Shown here one piece after another: positions 32,801 to 44,700 of a stretch of 64,000 nt of DNA (positions within the stretch are counted from its first letter, which is position 1; every line of letters starts with the position of its first letter). Source of the stretch: Misgurnus anguillicaudatus (Eukaryota > Chordata > Actinopteri > Cypriniformes > Cobitidae); assembly GCF_027580225.2 (NCBI RefSeq), contig NC_073359.2:13571001-13635000 (forward strand), written 5' to 3'. The notes below the pieces were generated by a model that saw nothing but the letters and a program-made list of their open reading frames with translations, had not been told where the DNA came from and made no database searches. A program made the translations under genes and the position numbers.

Positions 32801-33060
32801 TTTATTGCAGTATATTGATAAATATAAATAATTGCCGCTTTTAATATATTGCACGTGAATATAATATATGTGTTTATATATCTCAAAATATATGCAATAT
32901 TATATTTATAAATATCCGCCATATTGTATTTCGAGTGATGTGCAAAAATGTATTAACAATATATGTACAGATATAGTGTCACATGTATGTTTACTATATG
33001 GTAGAATATATTTTAAATAATATGTAAAATTATATAGAAATATATACATAAAAATATGTA

Positions 33061-33768
33061 CACACATTTATACCACATATTAACACAGACTAATGGATAA
33101 TCTATCAAAAGCCACCTTTATTTTCTTTTAATCAGGCACACATACTAAAACTAATTTGAGGTAGAGAGCTAAACAGACCTATTACAACCACAAGAGGTTT
33201 TGCACATGGTCAGACAATGTGGTTTGCTTTACATTACATAAATGTCTTGCATTACATTAACATAAATTACATTTTAAAAGAGTGACATAAAACAGAAAAT
33301 ATACAAAATATAAATTAAAGCAATTTAAATTACCAAGGTCTATTTATTTCAAACTTTCAGCAGTGCCGTTATACAGTGAAAAATACAATATAAACAAAAT
33401 GCACAGACAATAATAGATAAATAAATAATAAACAAACTTTCAAGGAGCTTTGGCAACGTGGAAAAGCAAAGAAATAAATTGCCAAAAGAACAGGCCTTTA
33501 TCCTGGTTAGGAGTCCATCTTGGCTCTTCACTGATTTAAATGACTTATATACCCATGCTTTTGCACTTCACCTGGTGTCTTGCTCGCATATTTTACTGTT
33601 GATGGATTTTCTAACATCAGCTTCGGCCGTGGAAACTGGTTTAAAACAGCATCTGTGGAACAAAACAACAACGATTACTCTCTCCCTTCTCACTCCTTCC
33701 CCTCTGGTTCACAAAAATCTCTCCTGGAAGAGATGCAATCAAAACTGGAAAGCACAACCTCTGAAAAC
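33061..33768. other. Unassigned part of the nest
   Basis: No domain is recognised. Overlapping frames on both strands (33349-33835) have no family resemblance and probably are not genes. Confidence 0.35.
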
Positions 33769-33771
33769 TAT

Positions 33772-34166
33772 AGCCGTTTCTCAATGTCAAGGATACTTCC
33801 TTGGCAGGACTAGTCCTTACAAGTCACTTCCTTGAGAGGCGAGGCGAGGCTCCTTTTAAGCATTCGGAGAACACGTTAAATGGAACAGGCTAACAAGTGC
33901 ACGTCATTACGTCATTGCGTGATTGAAAGGTGTGCTTTCGGTGCTGCGCGCATAGGATTGTGGGTGATTTCAGCGCGTGAAGAGCGCGAAGGATACAAAT
34001 TTGCATCCTTTCCTGTATATGGGATATTTCTCGAACGAAGGACTCAGTCCTTGGCTGAAATGTCGAGGATCCTCGACATTGGAACAGTCCTTCGACGGAC
34101 GTCGATGACGTAGCATCCTCGAAATTCTAGCTTCCGAGGATCCTTCCTTGACATTGAGAAACGGCT
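33772..34166. mobile_element. MITE with AGCCGTTTCTCAATGTCAAG ends
   Basis: Inverted termini of about 22 bases, flanked by TAT (33769-33771, 34167-34169). The interior contains ATTTGCATCC and a CGAGGATCCTCG palindrome. No ORF is convincing. Confidence 0.75.
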
Positions 34167-35308
34167 TATGTACCTTGTAAAGCTTGAAGTTTTTCCTGGG
34201 TTGAGAGCATGCCAACGATCAGTCTCCTTCTCGAGTTTTACTGGTGGTTAGCAAACAACTTTTAGGTGCATTACCGCCACCTACTGATTAGGAGTATGAG
34301 TTAGGACTATAGGTCAGGACCTATCAGCCTCCTTGTTGTTAATCTCTCTTATGTGTCCTGTCCTCTCCTCACGCCTGAATCTCAGCTTCTTACTCAAGCA
34401 TTATGCTCCATCGCCTTTGGCACACATTCTGGTTGAAGCAGTCGGTGCTGAGTAGAGTACTGACAAACGTAGAACATTAAAGAAAGGTCTCTGCTGTTTC
34501 AATAAAACTGTTATTTGTGTAATGCAGATTTTTGTCTTCAATATTTTCTTTAGGCTATATGCCATGCATATTCATGAATATGCTGTAGTTGTTTATTTGG
34601 AAAGTAAAAATTGTTAAATCATATATACATACATACATACATACATACATACATACATAGCACATGCATATATTCATGGGCATTGCTAGATATAAAGCTC
34701 TACTGGGGCACAGGCCCCACATTTTTTGCTGACTTTTTTTTGAAAGCCTGCTGTGTGCAAGAAGTGTGCAACACTTCTATACAATGTCCTTTGCTTAACC
34801 CACTATTCTACAGTTCAACAGTTACTGCAAAAGATACATATATACAAGTATAATCTTCATTATACCTAACATTATTACACATTTCTTGAAACTATGCCTC
34901 ATATTCTCAAAACAGTAAAGACAATTCCATAAAGTCTCACACAATACTCTAAACATCATATTTTCAGGTCAAAATGAAGCTCTACACAAAACCATTCACT
35001 CTTACTGAAATACCAAACTTTTCCTTCAGACAACACACACAAGCTTTCAAACACACACACACTACAACATAGTATTACACACTGGTGCAATCAATTCAAA
35101 ACAATATATCCCAAACTGGTAAGTTGCTTGTGGTTCTCCCCCTTAAAAACCTTTTCACATGACCAAAAAGACACAATCAATGTATGCATTAGCACATTTT
35201 TATTCATTCATGTGCTATACACAGCACAACTGTAATTTTTTTATTATTTCGCCTCAACATCCCGTCTTAGTTCTGGGTCAGGCCAGAGAATCTCATCCAC
35301 ATCACAGG

Positions 35309-35738
35309 CTATATTGGTCCTAGCCAAACAGCGAGGGTAAAATCCTCTTGCCTTATCCACCCCTTGCATTCATCTGCTGATATGTCTATCTGTATGGAAG
35401 GCAATTTGATGCATTTCTTTATTCCAGAAGCATAGTCCAACAGTGTATGCACACTAAAGTTACTGTATAGAGCAGTCTTACTGTAAGTACACCTATCTGT
35501 TTTCCTCCCTGAAGGCTCTGAAGATGGAGGCATAAGTGAAGCGACTCAAATTAGGCTTTACTCGTTGCCCAGCCTCCCTCATAGTCATACCATGGACCAG
35601 GACATGGTCAACTAGAGTGGCTTGAATTTCACCTTGAAATTGCTTGTCACCTTGCCCTTCATCTCCTTCCTCCTCTTTCACCACGTCCTCCTCCTCTTCC
35701 TCCTCCTTCACCATGTCCTCTTCCTCCTCCTTCACCAC
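35309..35738 (-). pseudogene. Internally deleted IS630-like transposase
   Basis: On the minus strand the upstream part encodes a Glu-rich repeat (VKEEEEDMVKEEEEEEDVVK) followed by a helix-turn-helix (TLVDHVLVHGMTMREAGQRV, PNLSRFTYASIFRAFREENR), typical of IS630/Tc1-like transposases in fish. A stop follows at 35493. In another frame, ISADECKGWIRQ (about 35375) is the very C-terminus of the same family. The DDE catalytic part between them (normally some 200 residues) is gone, so the protein is inactive. The acidic repeat comes from the GGA-rich tract at 35640-35946. Confidence 0.7.
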
Positions 35739-35946
35739 GTCCTCCTCCTTTCCCTCCTCCTCTCCCTCCTCCTATTCCTCTCCCTCCTCCTCCTCGACCT
35801 ATTTCTTCATCATGTCCCCTCCCTTTTCCTTTACCATGTCCTCTTCCTCCTCCTTCACCACGTCCTCCTTCTTTCCCTACTCTTCTGCCTCTTCCTCCCC
35901 TTCCTCCTCTTCCTACTCCTCCTCCTCGACCTATTTCTTCATCATG
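35640..35946. repeat. CCT/GGA-rich polypyrimidine tract
   Basis: Repeated CCTCCT, TTCACCATGTCCTC and TCACCACGTCCTC units. The tract continues at 44863-44960 beyond the inserted element; the join restores TTCATCATGTCCTCTCCC. Long frames on the opposite strand are by-products of composition. Confidence 0.85.
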
Positions 35947-36548
35947 CACTCTTAAAAAAAAAGGTTCTATATCAAACCAGAAATGGTTCTATCACCCGCT
36001 TCATATATGGAACCCCCAAATGGTTCAATATAGAACCACTTTAATGGGTTCATTAAAAAGAACCCCAAATGGTTCTTTGAATCAAAGTTAGATGGTTCTA
36101 TTTAGAACCATTAAAGGTTCTTTATTATTATGAGTAATTTATTATTGATAAGAAATTATAACCGATCTAGAAAATTATAAAAGTTTACTATTTATTAATT
36201 GTATTATACAGAAATATAAATCTATAAAAATTACTTAAAATCACATCTCTTTATTCTGTATTAGACAGCAAAACTTTAGTTTACATTTAAAATGTCTCAT
36301 TACATTCAACCATTTAGTTATTTAATTATTTCCATTAAGCATTTTCACTTTTTAATAAACATACATACGTTTATAAATAATATATATAAATAAATTGCAT
36401 CTCTGTATTAAACAGCTAAACTCTTAATTACCCTATACATTTTGTTAAAAATTTAAGTTATTTCCCTTACGCATAGATACTGTACAGTATATGCAGTACT
36501 AATTTTTAGTAACTTTTACATGTGTCTGAAATGATGAAAATAAATCAC

Positions 36549-36845
36549 GGTAACACTTTAAAATAAGGTTCATTAGTTAACATTAGTTAGCTACATTAGT
36601 TAACATGAACTAATAATGAACAGCCTTTATTAATCTTTGTTAATGTTAATTTCAACAATTACTTTATTAAAATCTTGTTAACATTAGTTAATGCACTCTG
36701 AACTAACATGAACAAGCAATTAAAGCTTACATTTTTATTAACTAACATTAACAAAGATGAATAAATACTGTAACAAATGTATTGCTTATGGTTTGTTCAA
36801 GTTAGTTAATACATTAACTAATGAACTTTATTGTAAAGTGTTACC
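36549..36845. mobile_element. MITE with GGTAACACTTTA ends
   Basis: GGTAACACTTTAAAATAAGG left and TTATTGTAAAGTGTTACC right are inverted. Flanking (T/G)AAATCAC (36541-36548, 36846-36853) match at 7 of 8 bases. The interior is rich in GTTAACATTAGTTA words. Common in fish. Confidence 0.85.
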
Positions 36846-37035
36846 GAAATCACAATGCATTTAAAGACAATTCATGAACAATCTATTAAATAGAATGACA
36901 ATTTACACAAGTTGATTTTACATTTGTTTTGTACAGGTATTAAAACTTAAGCATATATTTTATAAATTAAAGTCACTGTGTGCTTAATGGCAAAAGGGTA
37001 TTGAACATTGAGGAGAAAAAAAAAACGCAAACAGT

Positions 37036-37965
37036 TGTCACGGAGTGACTATGCGGGGCGGAACCAAAAGGAGAGTGAAGAGGTTCCGCCCGGACCGTTT
37101 GTACAGACACCGGCACTTCCGGGTTCCCCGGGAATCCCCGCACTCGCTGAAACAAGGCACAGCTGTGTGAGTGACGTGGCGAGCGATGGTTGGGCGAGCC
37201 ACGCCATGGAGGAGGATATAAAGAGAGAAGGTAGAAGTTACTGGAAGGGTCGATTTTCGAGTCAACTTCCGCCTTGGGCAGCACAACGAAGACCAGCCTC
37301 CGAAGAGTCTGCAGGCTCTGCTGATCCGGCGACCGCTAGGTAGCGGGCGGAAAGAGTGTGGGGCTGGTCCGGGCGAAAGGACGGCGTGGTTGTGTATAGG
37401 AAGTTACTTGTCAGAGTGAAGTTTGATCGCGTTGGATATACGCTGCAGATGCCGGCTGGGTTGTTAGTCCTTCGGGTGCTGAAATACGTAGTTCTGCTAT
37501 GGCTAGGAGCTTAGGAGAGAGAAGAAACACTGTTCAAAAGTCAAGTAAGAACCTCTTGAAACGGAAATACACAAAGCTTTCTTGAAGTGTTGTGCTGTGT
37601 CCTTGTCGTCCGTACTCACCTTAGGAGGGTCTTGGACCTTTGTGGATGCCATCAGGGGCCGCCGCGACGGTGTGTGCCCAACCCACCCAGATACGCTCTG
37701 TAGCGGTGTTCCAGCTGGAGTCACGTGGAAACCCCTCCAACGTCCCTGGCCCCATAATACTCCCCCTGAGGGCGAGAAGCGAGATTTTTAGATTCCCTTT
37801 CCCATTCCCCACTTTAGTTTTAAATAATTTAAATAAAGTTTTTATTTCTATATTTTACTTATCTCTGGTTTGTCTGGTCATTGGGGTGCTTTGGGACCTC
37901 CTCGAGGTGGAACTAGGAGGAGCGTGATCCGCGACAGGGGCGGTCCGCTTCTCCGACCTGTGACA
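37036..37965 (+). repeat. Solo LTR, related to the one at 47912-49879
   Basis: It starts TGTCACGGAGTGACTATG and ends CCTGTGACA. It shares with the minus-strand LTR the GGGGCGGAACC start block and GTCTGGTCATTGGG...CCTCCTCGAGGTGGAA near the end. AATAAAG at 37833 is a likely poly(A) signal. The flanks do not show a matching TSD. No internal region or second LTR is nearby. It lies immediately downstream of the exon at 37988-38101. Confidence 0.75.
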
Positions 37966-39210
37966 CATCATTCCACAGCCTGTGATGTCAATGTCTTCCA
38001 CATATTAAGTTCACATTGTCCATTATAAAGTTGATACTTTCAGATTTGAGAAGATCAGGAGAGCCGTTGAACACTATGGTTGGTGTGGGACCTTTGGGTT
38101 CCTGTAAAACAAACATTTCACCTTTTAAGTGCTTTTTACCAATTAACAGAAGCCATCAAATAGACTTAAAATTATCCCATAATAACACAAATAAAGTATG
38201 ACAACTAGGCAAGCGACACTCACGAACCAACAAGACTCATAATAATTGATGTGGAGCTGTATGCTATTTAAGGGTAAACAGAGTAATATTTTTATATTTG
38301 CATTGAATGTTACTTTAAATAAAGTGCCTCAAATGCTAACTAAATTACAGAAGACTATACCTACACTATTTACACAGTCAAGGAAGCTGGCATTTTCTTG
38401 AAATAATGCTTGCAATAACATAAGTGCAGCATTCCTCACCAGACCTACAAAGATACAAATTATTGTACATTATACAACAGTTCTTTCTGGTTCTCGAATC
38501 TGATTGGCTAAGAGCTATACGATATTGTACTGATAACGGCACTGTAACCGCTTCACCTTTGGTATTATTCCGCCACCTAGTGAATGGAGGTCCTAAGCAG
38601 GCTCATCTCTGAATGGAAAAACACAGACGCGCTGTGTGAATCACTCTCCGTGTGTGTGTCTCATTAGTTTACTAGCTCATAAATCAGTCTGTTAATCCCC
38701 AATCAGAAGTATTATTCCGTCAAAGATCAGCGCTCTTGGATGTTACGTTAAAGTTAATGGGAGAAATGTCTTGTCACATCGTGTGGAAGATTAACACTTG
38801 GAAAGAGGAATATAAACACTCGTTTTTTTTCTGGAGCTATATCTTTTATCAGAACGCGAAAACACCGTGGAACTGCAGGTAAGCCCCGCAGCTTTTAAAT
38901 GTGGACATTGATCATTTACTTTATCGTGACGTGACTATTAAAACATGTTATGAGATATCGCCACTGGTATATTTATAAGCAGCATGCAAAAACATCTCTC
39001 TGACACTTATAAAAACCGTTTTGTATAGTACTGACAAGAACAAAGTTTAATAATAATAATCGAGTGCTCGTATCGCGTTAAGAATACATGAGAAAGCAAT
39101 AGTAACGTTATACGAGTATAGTTTTATTAACTTTTACCTCGCGCCAAAACAATAACAACACACAAGACACTAAATATGAATAAAAAAACAAGTACAAGTT
39201 TGATCATGAC

Positions 39211-40616
39211 TAGGGCTGCACGATTAATCGTTTTTAAACCGAAATCGCGATGTGAATGGATGCGATTTTCGAATCGCAAGAAATGCGATTATTTCGATTC
39301 AAAACTATTAAATATAACAATCATCTAGTACGCAGTTTTTGACAGTTCGCTTCATGCGCATTTTACGTTTGATGCAGTTTAGACCAATAGAGTGCATGAA
39401 CACTGAGGTGCTGACTACACGTCATCACACCATTTGGAAAACATGAGCGCGAGCAGCAGTTCAACTCCTCAACAAAGTGTACGGCCATATGATTTCCGCG
39501 ATGCGGAAAACACGGACAGAATCGCGAAATGCAGACAAATTGAATTAACTGCACAACGCGGATTGTCATGAAGTTGGCAGATTTTGGATTCAGTCATTTT
39601 AAAAACGCATTATAACTCATTAACCGGCAAATGAAAGGACATAAATGCGCGAAAACATTTCCCTTTTGTGTAATGTTGGACTTAAAGAAAGGTGTATATA
39701 CGTCCGTTTCTCGTCATGCATCGCAAACAATGACAAGCGCCTCATCAGACTATAAGCAGGTTTCATTAAAGCCCGGAACACAGCAGACGAAACAGGTACA
39801 TTATACTTTCTTGCATGCGCACATCTGCACCGCTTTGAATATTTACAGGCATGAGGGTTCATGAAGCGCGCACACAGAGAGCAGTCAGCACACGCGTGAC
39901 CACTAAACTTAAGTTTTCTTTCTTGTCTAGTGAACATAAACAGCTGGATGTTTATCAGTAGGCTATATTGAAGCAGAGCAGTTTAGCTGTCTTGTGTCTT
40001 AAAGTGACAGTAACCTGGTGCTTTCTGTGTCAGAAATGTTTATTACACACCAAAAATTAAAATCACTCCTTACTCTTAACTGAACAAGCTTCTGCAGCTC
40101 CACATTTAAAATCCTACAGTGAGGACTGTGCAGTCTTTTATTTGTATTTTTTGCTTATGTTAAATCATAGATTCAAATAACTAATATATTTACATTTATT
40201 ACAGATGCCTGAAAAGTAAAACAAGATGAGTATAGTCTTATGATTAAAAGAAAAACTAAACATTTGCTTGTCAGATGCATTGTTGTAGTGACAGCCAAAA
40301 TACATTGGCCTATATGTTATTTTAAATAAAACTTAAAAAAAAAAAATTTAAATTGTATTTTTTTTAATGTTCTTAGATTTAAAAAAAAAAAGTTTGTCTG
40401 CAGAATAGCAAAGTCCTGCAGACAACTTGGTACAATGTTTAAGAGGTTTTAAATAAACAGTAGCACAGCATCTTTCTTTGGTGCTATTAAAACCACCACA
40501 ACAAACCTGGATGTACCTCTTTTATTATATACTAATGAATCGCACTTTAAATCGCGAATTGCAATTTTGATCAGAAAAATCGCAATTAGATTTTTTCTCC
40601 GAATCGTGCAGCCCTA
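39211..40616. mobile_element. hAT element (TAGGGCTGCACG family)
   Basis: TAGGGCTGCACGATTAATCG left, CGAATCGTGCAGCCCTA right, perfect 8-bp TSD ATCATGAC (39203-39210, 40617-40624). No transposase; internal frames such as 39620-39937 have no recognised domain. Confidence 0.92.
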
Positions 40617-41135
40617 ATCATGACACCAAATACTGCTGATTTGATCTCATTTTGACGATCATCATAAACAAACAAGGCCAACATGAGAGCCGGGGAATCC
40701 CTTTCAGAAATGTAGCCCAGAGAGGGCGGTGGTCAGCGGGGCGAGTGAACACTGATGTCCGCTCATGCTTTGGTTCTCATTTGTACCGAATCTCACTAAG
40801 CAAACGTTCAAACAGGCGCTATCTTTACTAATCGACTGCAGATTTAAATATAATACAGATACATTCTCGACTGAACTAATCTTAAAACTACACTTTGTGA
40901 CCAAGAAACAGTAATATAAAGAAACGGCTTTTCCGTCCATTGAGTTGTTATGAATATGAGCTTCAAAGCAGCCGAAAGTTTTACCTGTCATTCTGGCCGC
41001 CCTCAAATCCGTGGCGGAAGAAGTAGTTCTCAAACAAAGAGGCTTTTAAAATAACTCCGTTGTTGTTTTCTAGTTTTCGTTTTTCAAACGTGTGCCGTCG
41101 AACTGTTGTATAAAAGCAATATCGCTCTCGGAGTC

Positions 41136-41244
41136 GTGTGATATAGCTCTATATCATCACGGCTGTGATTGCCTCCGGCACTCGGCCTGCGGCCTCGTGC
41201 CTCTGGCCTAATCACAGCCGTGATGATATAGAGCTATATCACAC
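41136..41244. repeat. Perfect 35-bp-arm palindrome
   Basis: 41136-41170 and 41210-41244 are exact complements (arm starts GTGTGATATAGCTCTATATC). The 39-base loop is itself nearly self-complementary (GGCACTCGGCC / GGCCTCGTGCC), so the whole 109 bases can form one stem. Confidence 0.9.
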
Positions 41245-41999
41245 TCCTACTCGAGCGATATTGCTTAATTAGGTACAGATATCAATTACAGGGACATTTT
41301 ACTCAAAAAAGAAAACTCATGCACTCACTCGTTATTTCAAACATTCACAGTTTTTTTTCTTCAGCAGAACACTAACACAAAAAAGATTTTGAAGAATGTT
41401 TGTAACCGAACAACTCTGCTAGCAATTTAATGGACACAAAACCAATGCAGGTCAATGGGCACCATTGTTGTTTGATTACCATACTTTTTCAAAATTTCTT
41501 CTGTTGTGTTCTGCTGAAGAAAGTGACGACAATTTTAATTTGTGGGTAAACTTTAACTCTTTCTCAGCCAGTGTCTCTTAATTAACAAGTTTACTCTTCA
41601 ATGGCAAGGAAAAAGTTTATACTAACATTATTTTCATATTTTCACTTATACAATTTATAGGTGCTAGAACCTTTACATTGACTATGCAAATAAGGCTACT
41701 TTAACACTGGACAAAGAACAAGTACCTTCTGTGGTTTCTTCTCCAATGAGATTGGCGTAGAGATGTTTTTACTTCCTTCTTTTGCACTCCTGATGATGTT
41801 TGGGGCCATTTTATTAAGAGATGTTTCCATGTTCTTCACCAAGTCTGTTCCAAACAACATTGTCATTCCACGCAGCATCTTAAAACACAAAATCTTTATA
41901 TATCCACTTTCAGACAAACAAGTTCCTTAAAGTCTACATTAACTTGAGGTTGCAATTGACTAGTGATGTATTTTTCAAAACACAATGTTCAATAAAAAA

Positions 42000-42990
42000 A
42001 TAGTGTGAAATATACAGAATTTAAATTAAATCCTCAAACACTTTACAGTCTTTAATGCTAAATTCTAAATGAAATACATACAGTAAGAATTATCATTAAA
42101 GCTACAAAACAGATTTCTTTTATTTTGCTCTTTGATGAACATTAGTGACAGAATTCAGGTTTACAAGGTCCTTTTAAGCACCTTACCTTTTTGCATCAAT
42201 GGGGTTTATATTTTAAAGCCAGTGACGTGTCTGACCATTTATTAACCATGGTTATCTGTGAGGGAGAGGAAAAAAGCATATAAATTACACTTCACAAACC
42301 AAATACACATAAAAACCTGAACACGTTTGGGTTTTAAAACATTTGAATGTTAAATGTAAGTGTCTTAACAGCTACCATCACATTAATTAATTGTGTGCAT
42401 CACAGAAAACATGCATATCTAGACGTGTTGCGGATACGAACGCTGCACTGCAATCGTGCATTTATAATACAGACCAGCAGAAAGTTCTTAACTGTGGCCA
42501 GCAGTTTCCACTTTCCTTCAAGGTTTAGCTCCAACCCTGATAAAACACTCGCGAACAAGCGAAAAATACTCATGGAATATGTGTAAAACTGTGACAAACA
42601 TTTACATATAATTTCTCTTCCACCGTCTTCCACCCGGTTCCTTTGACCAAACGCTTCATTGAAATAACACCCCTGTCTCGAATTTCGTCTCCTTACAACA
42701 CAGCTGTCTTATTGTGCTTGGCAATTTAATTTAAAATAACAAAGAAATAAAACAGGACTGTAACGTAATTCATTAAAACCCGGAACAAAATGTATTTAAC
42801 AGAGCTTTTATAACTGACGGTTGACGAAACCCATCAGTGCTTTAACGTTACCAGCAGTATTTTTTAACTGAGGTAAATAAATGTAGCTAGTATCACTATT
42901 TAGCACAAGACCTACTCTAACAAAATAAATATTAACTAATTATACTAAATATTTCAATAATATCGTTTCAAAAATGTAGAAAGTTTACTT
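42000..42990. other. Intron-like or intergenic sequence
   Basis: No further exon is supported between 41878 and 42993 on the minus strand. Confidence 0.3.
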
Positions 42991-43785
42991 ACCTCAGGGT
43001 ACAAACAAGCAGAAATGACGGTCCGGAGTCCGAACTCCTCAGTTTGAAAAAATAACTGTCACGCCTCGAGGCTCATCTTCGCGTATGGTGGTGGTCTGCC
43101 TCTCATCATCACCGCTCTGGTTTAATAAACAGAGGAATATAAACACACACACATACATAAATAACATGTTTAATATAATAAAGCTTGACGGTGAAAGATT
43201 TTATACCCTAAAATTGCCAAATTTCCCTCAGACATCACACGTAATTGAATTAAACACTATTGGGCGGTTTTCTCGGACAGGACTTATCACTGACTAAAAT
43301 ACTGACATCTGTTAACATATGAGTGCTATTGTTTTGTCTCAAAATGCCCGCCAGTATTGTATTTTATAAGGTTTGTTTGTAAAAATGTCCCAATTATAAT
43401 TAAGACGGAGTCCGACTCCTAAACCCTGTCCGGTATTATCTTAACTAAAATAGCTCCACTTTAACTCGGACACATAACATAACACACACTTTAAGTCGGT
43501 CACATAACATAACACACCTTTATATAACTTATATGTTTACAAAAACGTCGAGTATTTGCGTCTTTGCCAATTAATATAGTCTAAAATTAACATTTATTTA
43601 CAAACACTTACCTGACGTGACCTTGAGGAAACGGCTGATGACTTGTGTCGTTGTGGGAAACAGTGAGTGATTCCGGCTGTTACATGCGGAATGATCTCAG
43701 ATGAAATGACCTGTGATTCAGATCCTTCCGAGTTAAGTTAAGACATTTTAAATTAAAAACTCACGCACATACTGTACATACACAA

Positions 43786-43836
43786 GCGCGCGCGAGCGGG
43801 TCGCGCGCACGCGCGCGCGCGCACACGGGTACACAC
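43786..43836. repeat. GC-dinucleotide tract
   Basis: Alternating GCGCGCG/CACGCGC sequence, a potential Z-DNA former, about 170 bases upstream of the most distal first-exon donor. Confidence 0.7.
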
Positions 43837-43859
43837 ACGGGCATATTTAGAAGTTTTAT

Positions 43860-44700
43860 TTAAGATTGTTATGATATTGGGACTATTTCTCCACCCGCTC
43901 CTTCAGCTCTGAAGTTCAAATTCGCATGCAGTCCGGTTATAACAAATGTAAAAGATATGAAACATCACTCAACAGCAATATCAATTAAGTGCAATCCTAA
44001 AATATGATTTAAAACATAACCCTTTCATTGTTAAGTATGAGAAATTAAAATGAATTAAATCACATGTTTAAACGCCACAGAGATATCAGAGCCAGCAGTC
44101 TGATGGGCTTGCCGAGGAGAGGCTGCGCTGGGCGGGGTGTGAGCGCTTAAGTGTCTGTGATTTTCTGTAGCTCATATGGAGCTCATCTACGTCCGAAAGT
44201 GTCCGAGCACATTTTTAAATATACGCTATCTTTATTAACCGACCGCATATTTAAAATTTAAGCACATACATTCACGCATGAACAACTCTTACAATTACAT
44301 TTTGTGACCAAATAACAGTAATATTATGAGCATTTTGTTGTCAGGAAACATAGCTGTCATAAGTCCACATATTTACCTGATTTGTCTTAATTAGTTCACT
44401 CAACACTAGCCATTCTGAATTTTGACTGGATTTGAAAATAACCATTCACTTAATGTTTTAAACACAGATCTTCTCAACTAGCTCAAACAAAAAAATTGGT
44501 TTAACTTTTATATTTTTGCCCGTCCAACATTTCATTAGTTGGATTTTTTACAGTGTACACTAAATATTAGTAGCCTATTTGTTGACTCTCTCTTTATTTG
44601 ACCACAACCTATTGACACAAAAAGGTTTGTGAATGAGTTGTGTAGGTTTGTAAATGAGTTGTGTAGGTCTGCAATTATTATGTAATCTTTATTTTACACT
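43860..44700. other. Interior of CACTA-like element, no gene seen
   Basis: 44110-44350 is a diverged direct relative of 40720-40940 (shared TTTTGTGACCAA(A/G)(A/T)AACAGTAATAT and GCTATCTTTA words), suggesting an old internal duplication. Confidence 0.4.

Larger units (their letters stand above)
38480..41280. mobile_element. Palindrome-bearing element, split by a hAT
   Basis: GGTTCTCGAATCTGATTGGC (38491 on) with GCTATACGATATTGTACTGA is the known start of a fish repeat. The region ends with a long hairpin (41136-41244) and CGAGCGATATTGCTTAATT. The hAT at 39211-40616 is inserted inside. Borders are approximate. Confidence 0.45.
37988..43612 (-). pseudogene. Spliced gene remnant inside the CACTA-like element
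   Basis: Exon-like pieces with good splice signals lie on the minus strand. 43612 ends ACGTCAG/GTAAGT and 42993 ends CCTGAG/GTAAGT (non-coding, alternative first exons?). 41878-41726 is 51 codons (MLRGMTMLFGTDLVKNMETS start) ending CAGAAG/GTACTT. 38444-38365 encodes LVRNAALMLLQALFQENASF. 38101-37988 follows TGTTTTACAG and encodes EPKGPTPTIVFNGSPDLLKS then MDNVNLICGRH and a stop. That stop looks like a 1-base frameshift: the next bases read DITGCGMM in another frame. It resembles a large uncharacterised fish protein family in overall layout; I cannot name it. Phases do not all join, so exons are missing. Confidence 0.5.

Noticed and set aside
33458..33835. 125-codon plus-strand frame in the nest
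   Set aside because: Runs through the border of the MITE at 33772 and shows no family resemblance.
35622..36044. Long Ser/Leu-rich and Arg/Gly-rich frames
   Set aside because: They are translations of the CCT/GGA tract in other frames and lack any domain. Only the minus-strand frame ending in the helix-turn-helix is meaningful.
37036..37965. Complete LTR retrotransposon
   Set aside because: Only one LTR is present and no internal region or matching TSD was found, so it is called a solo LTR.
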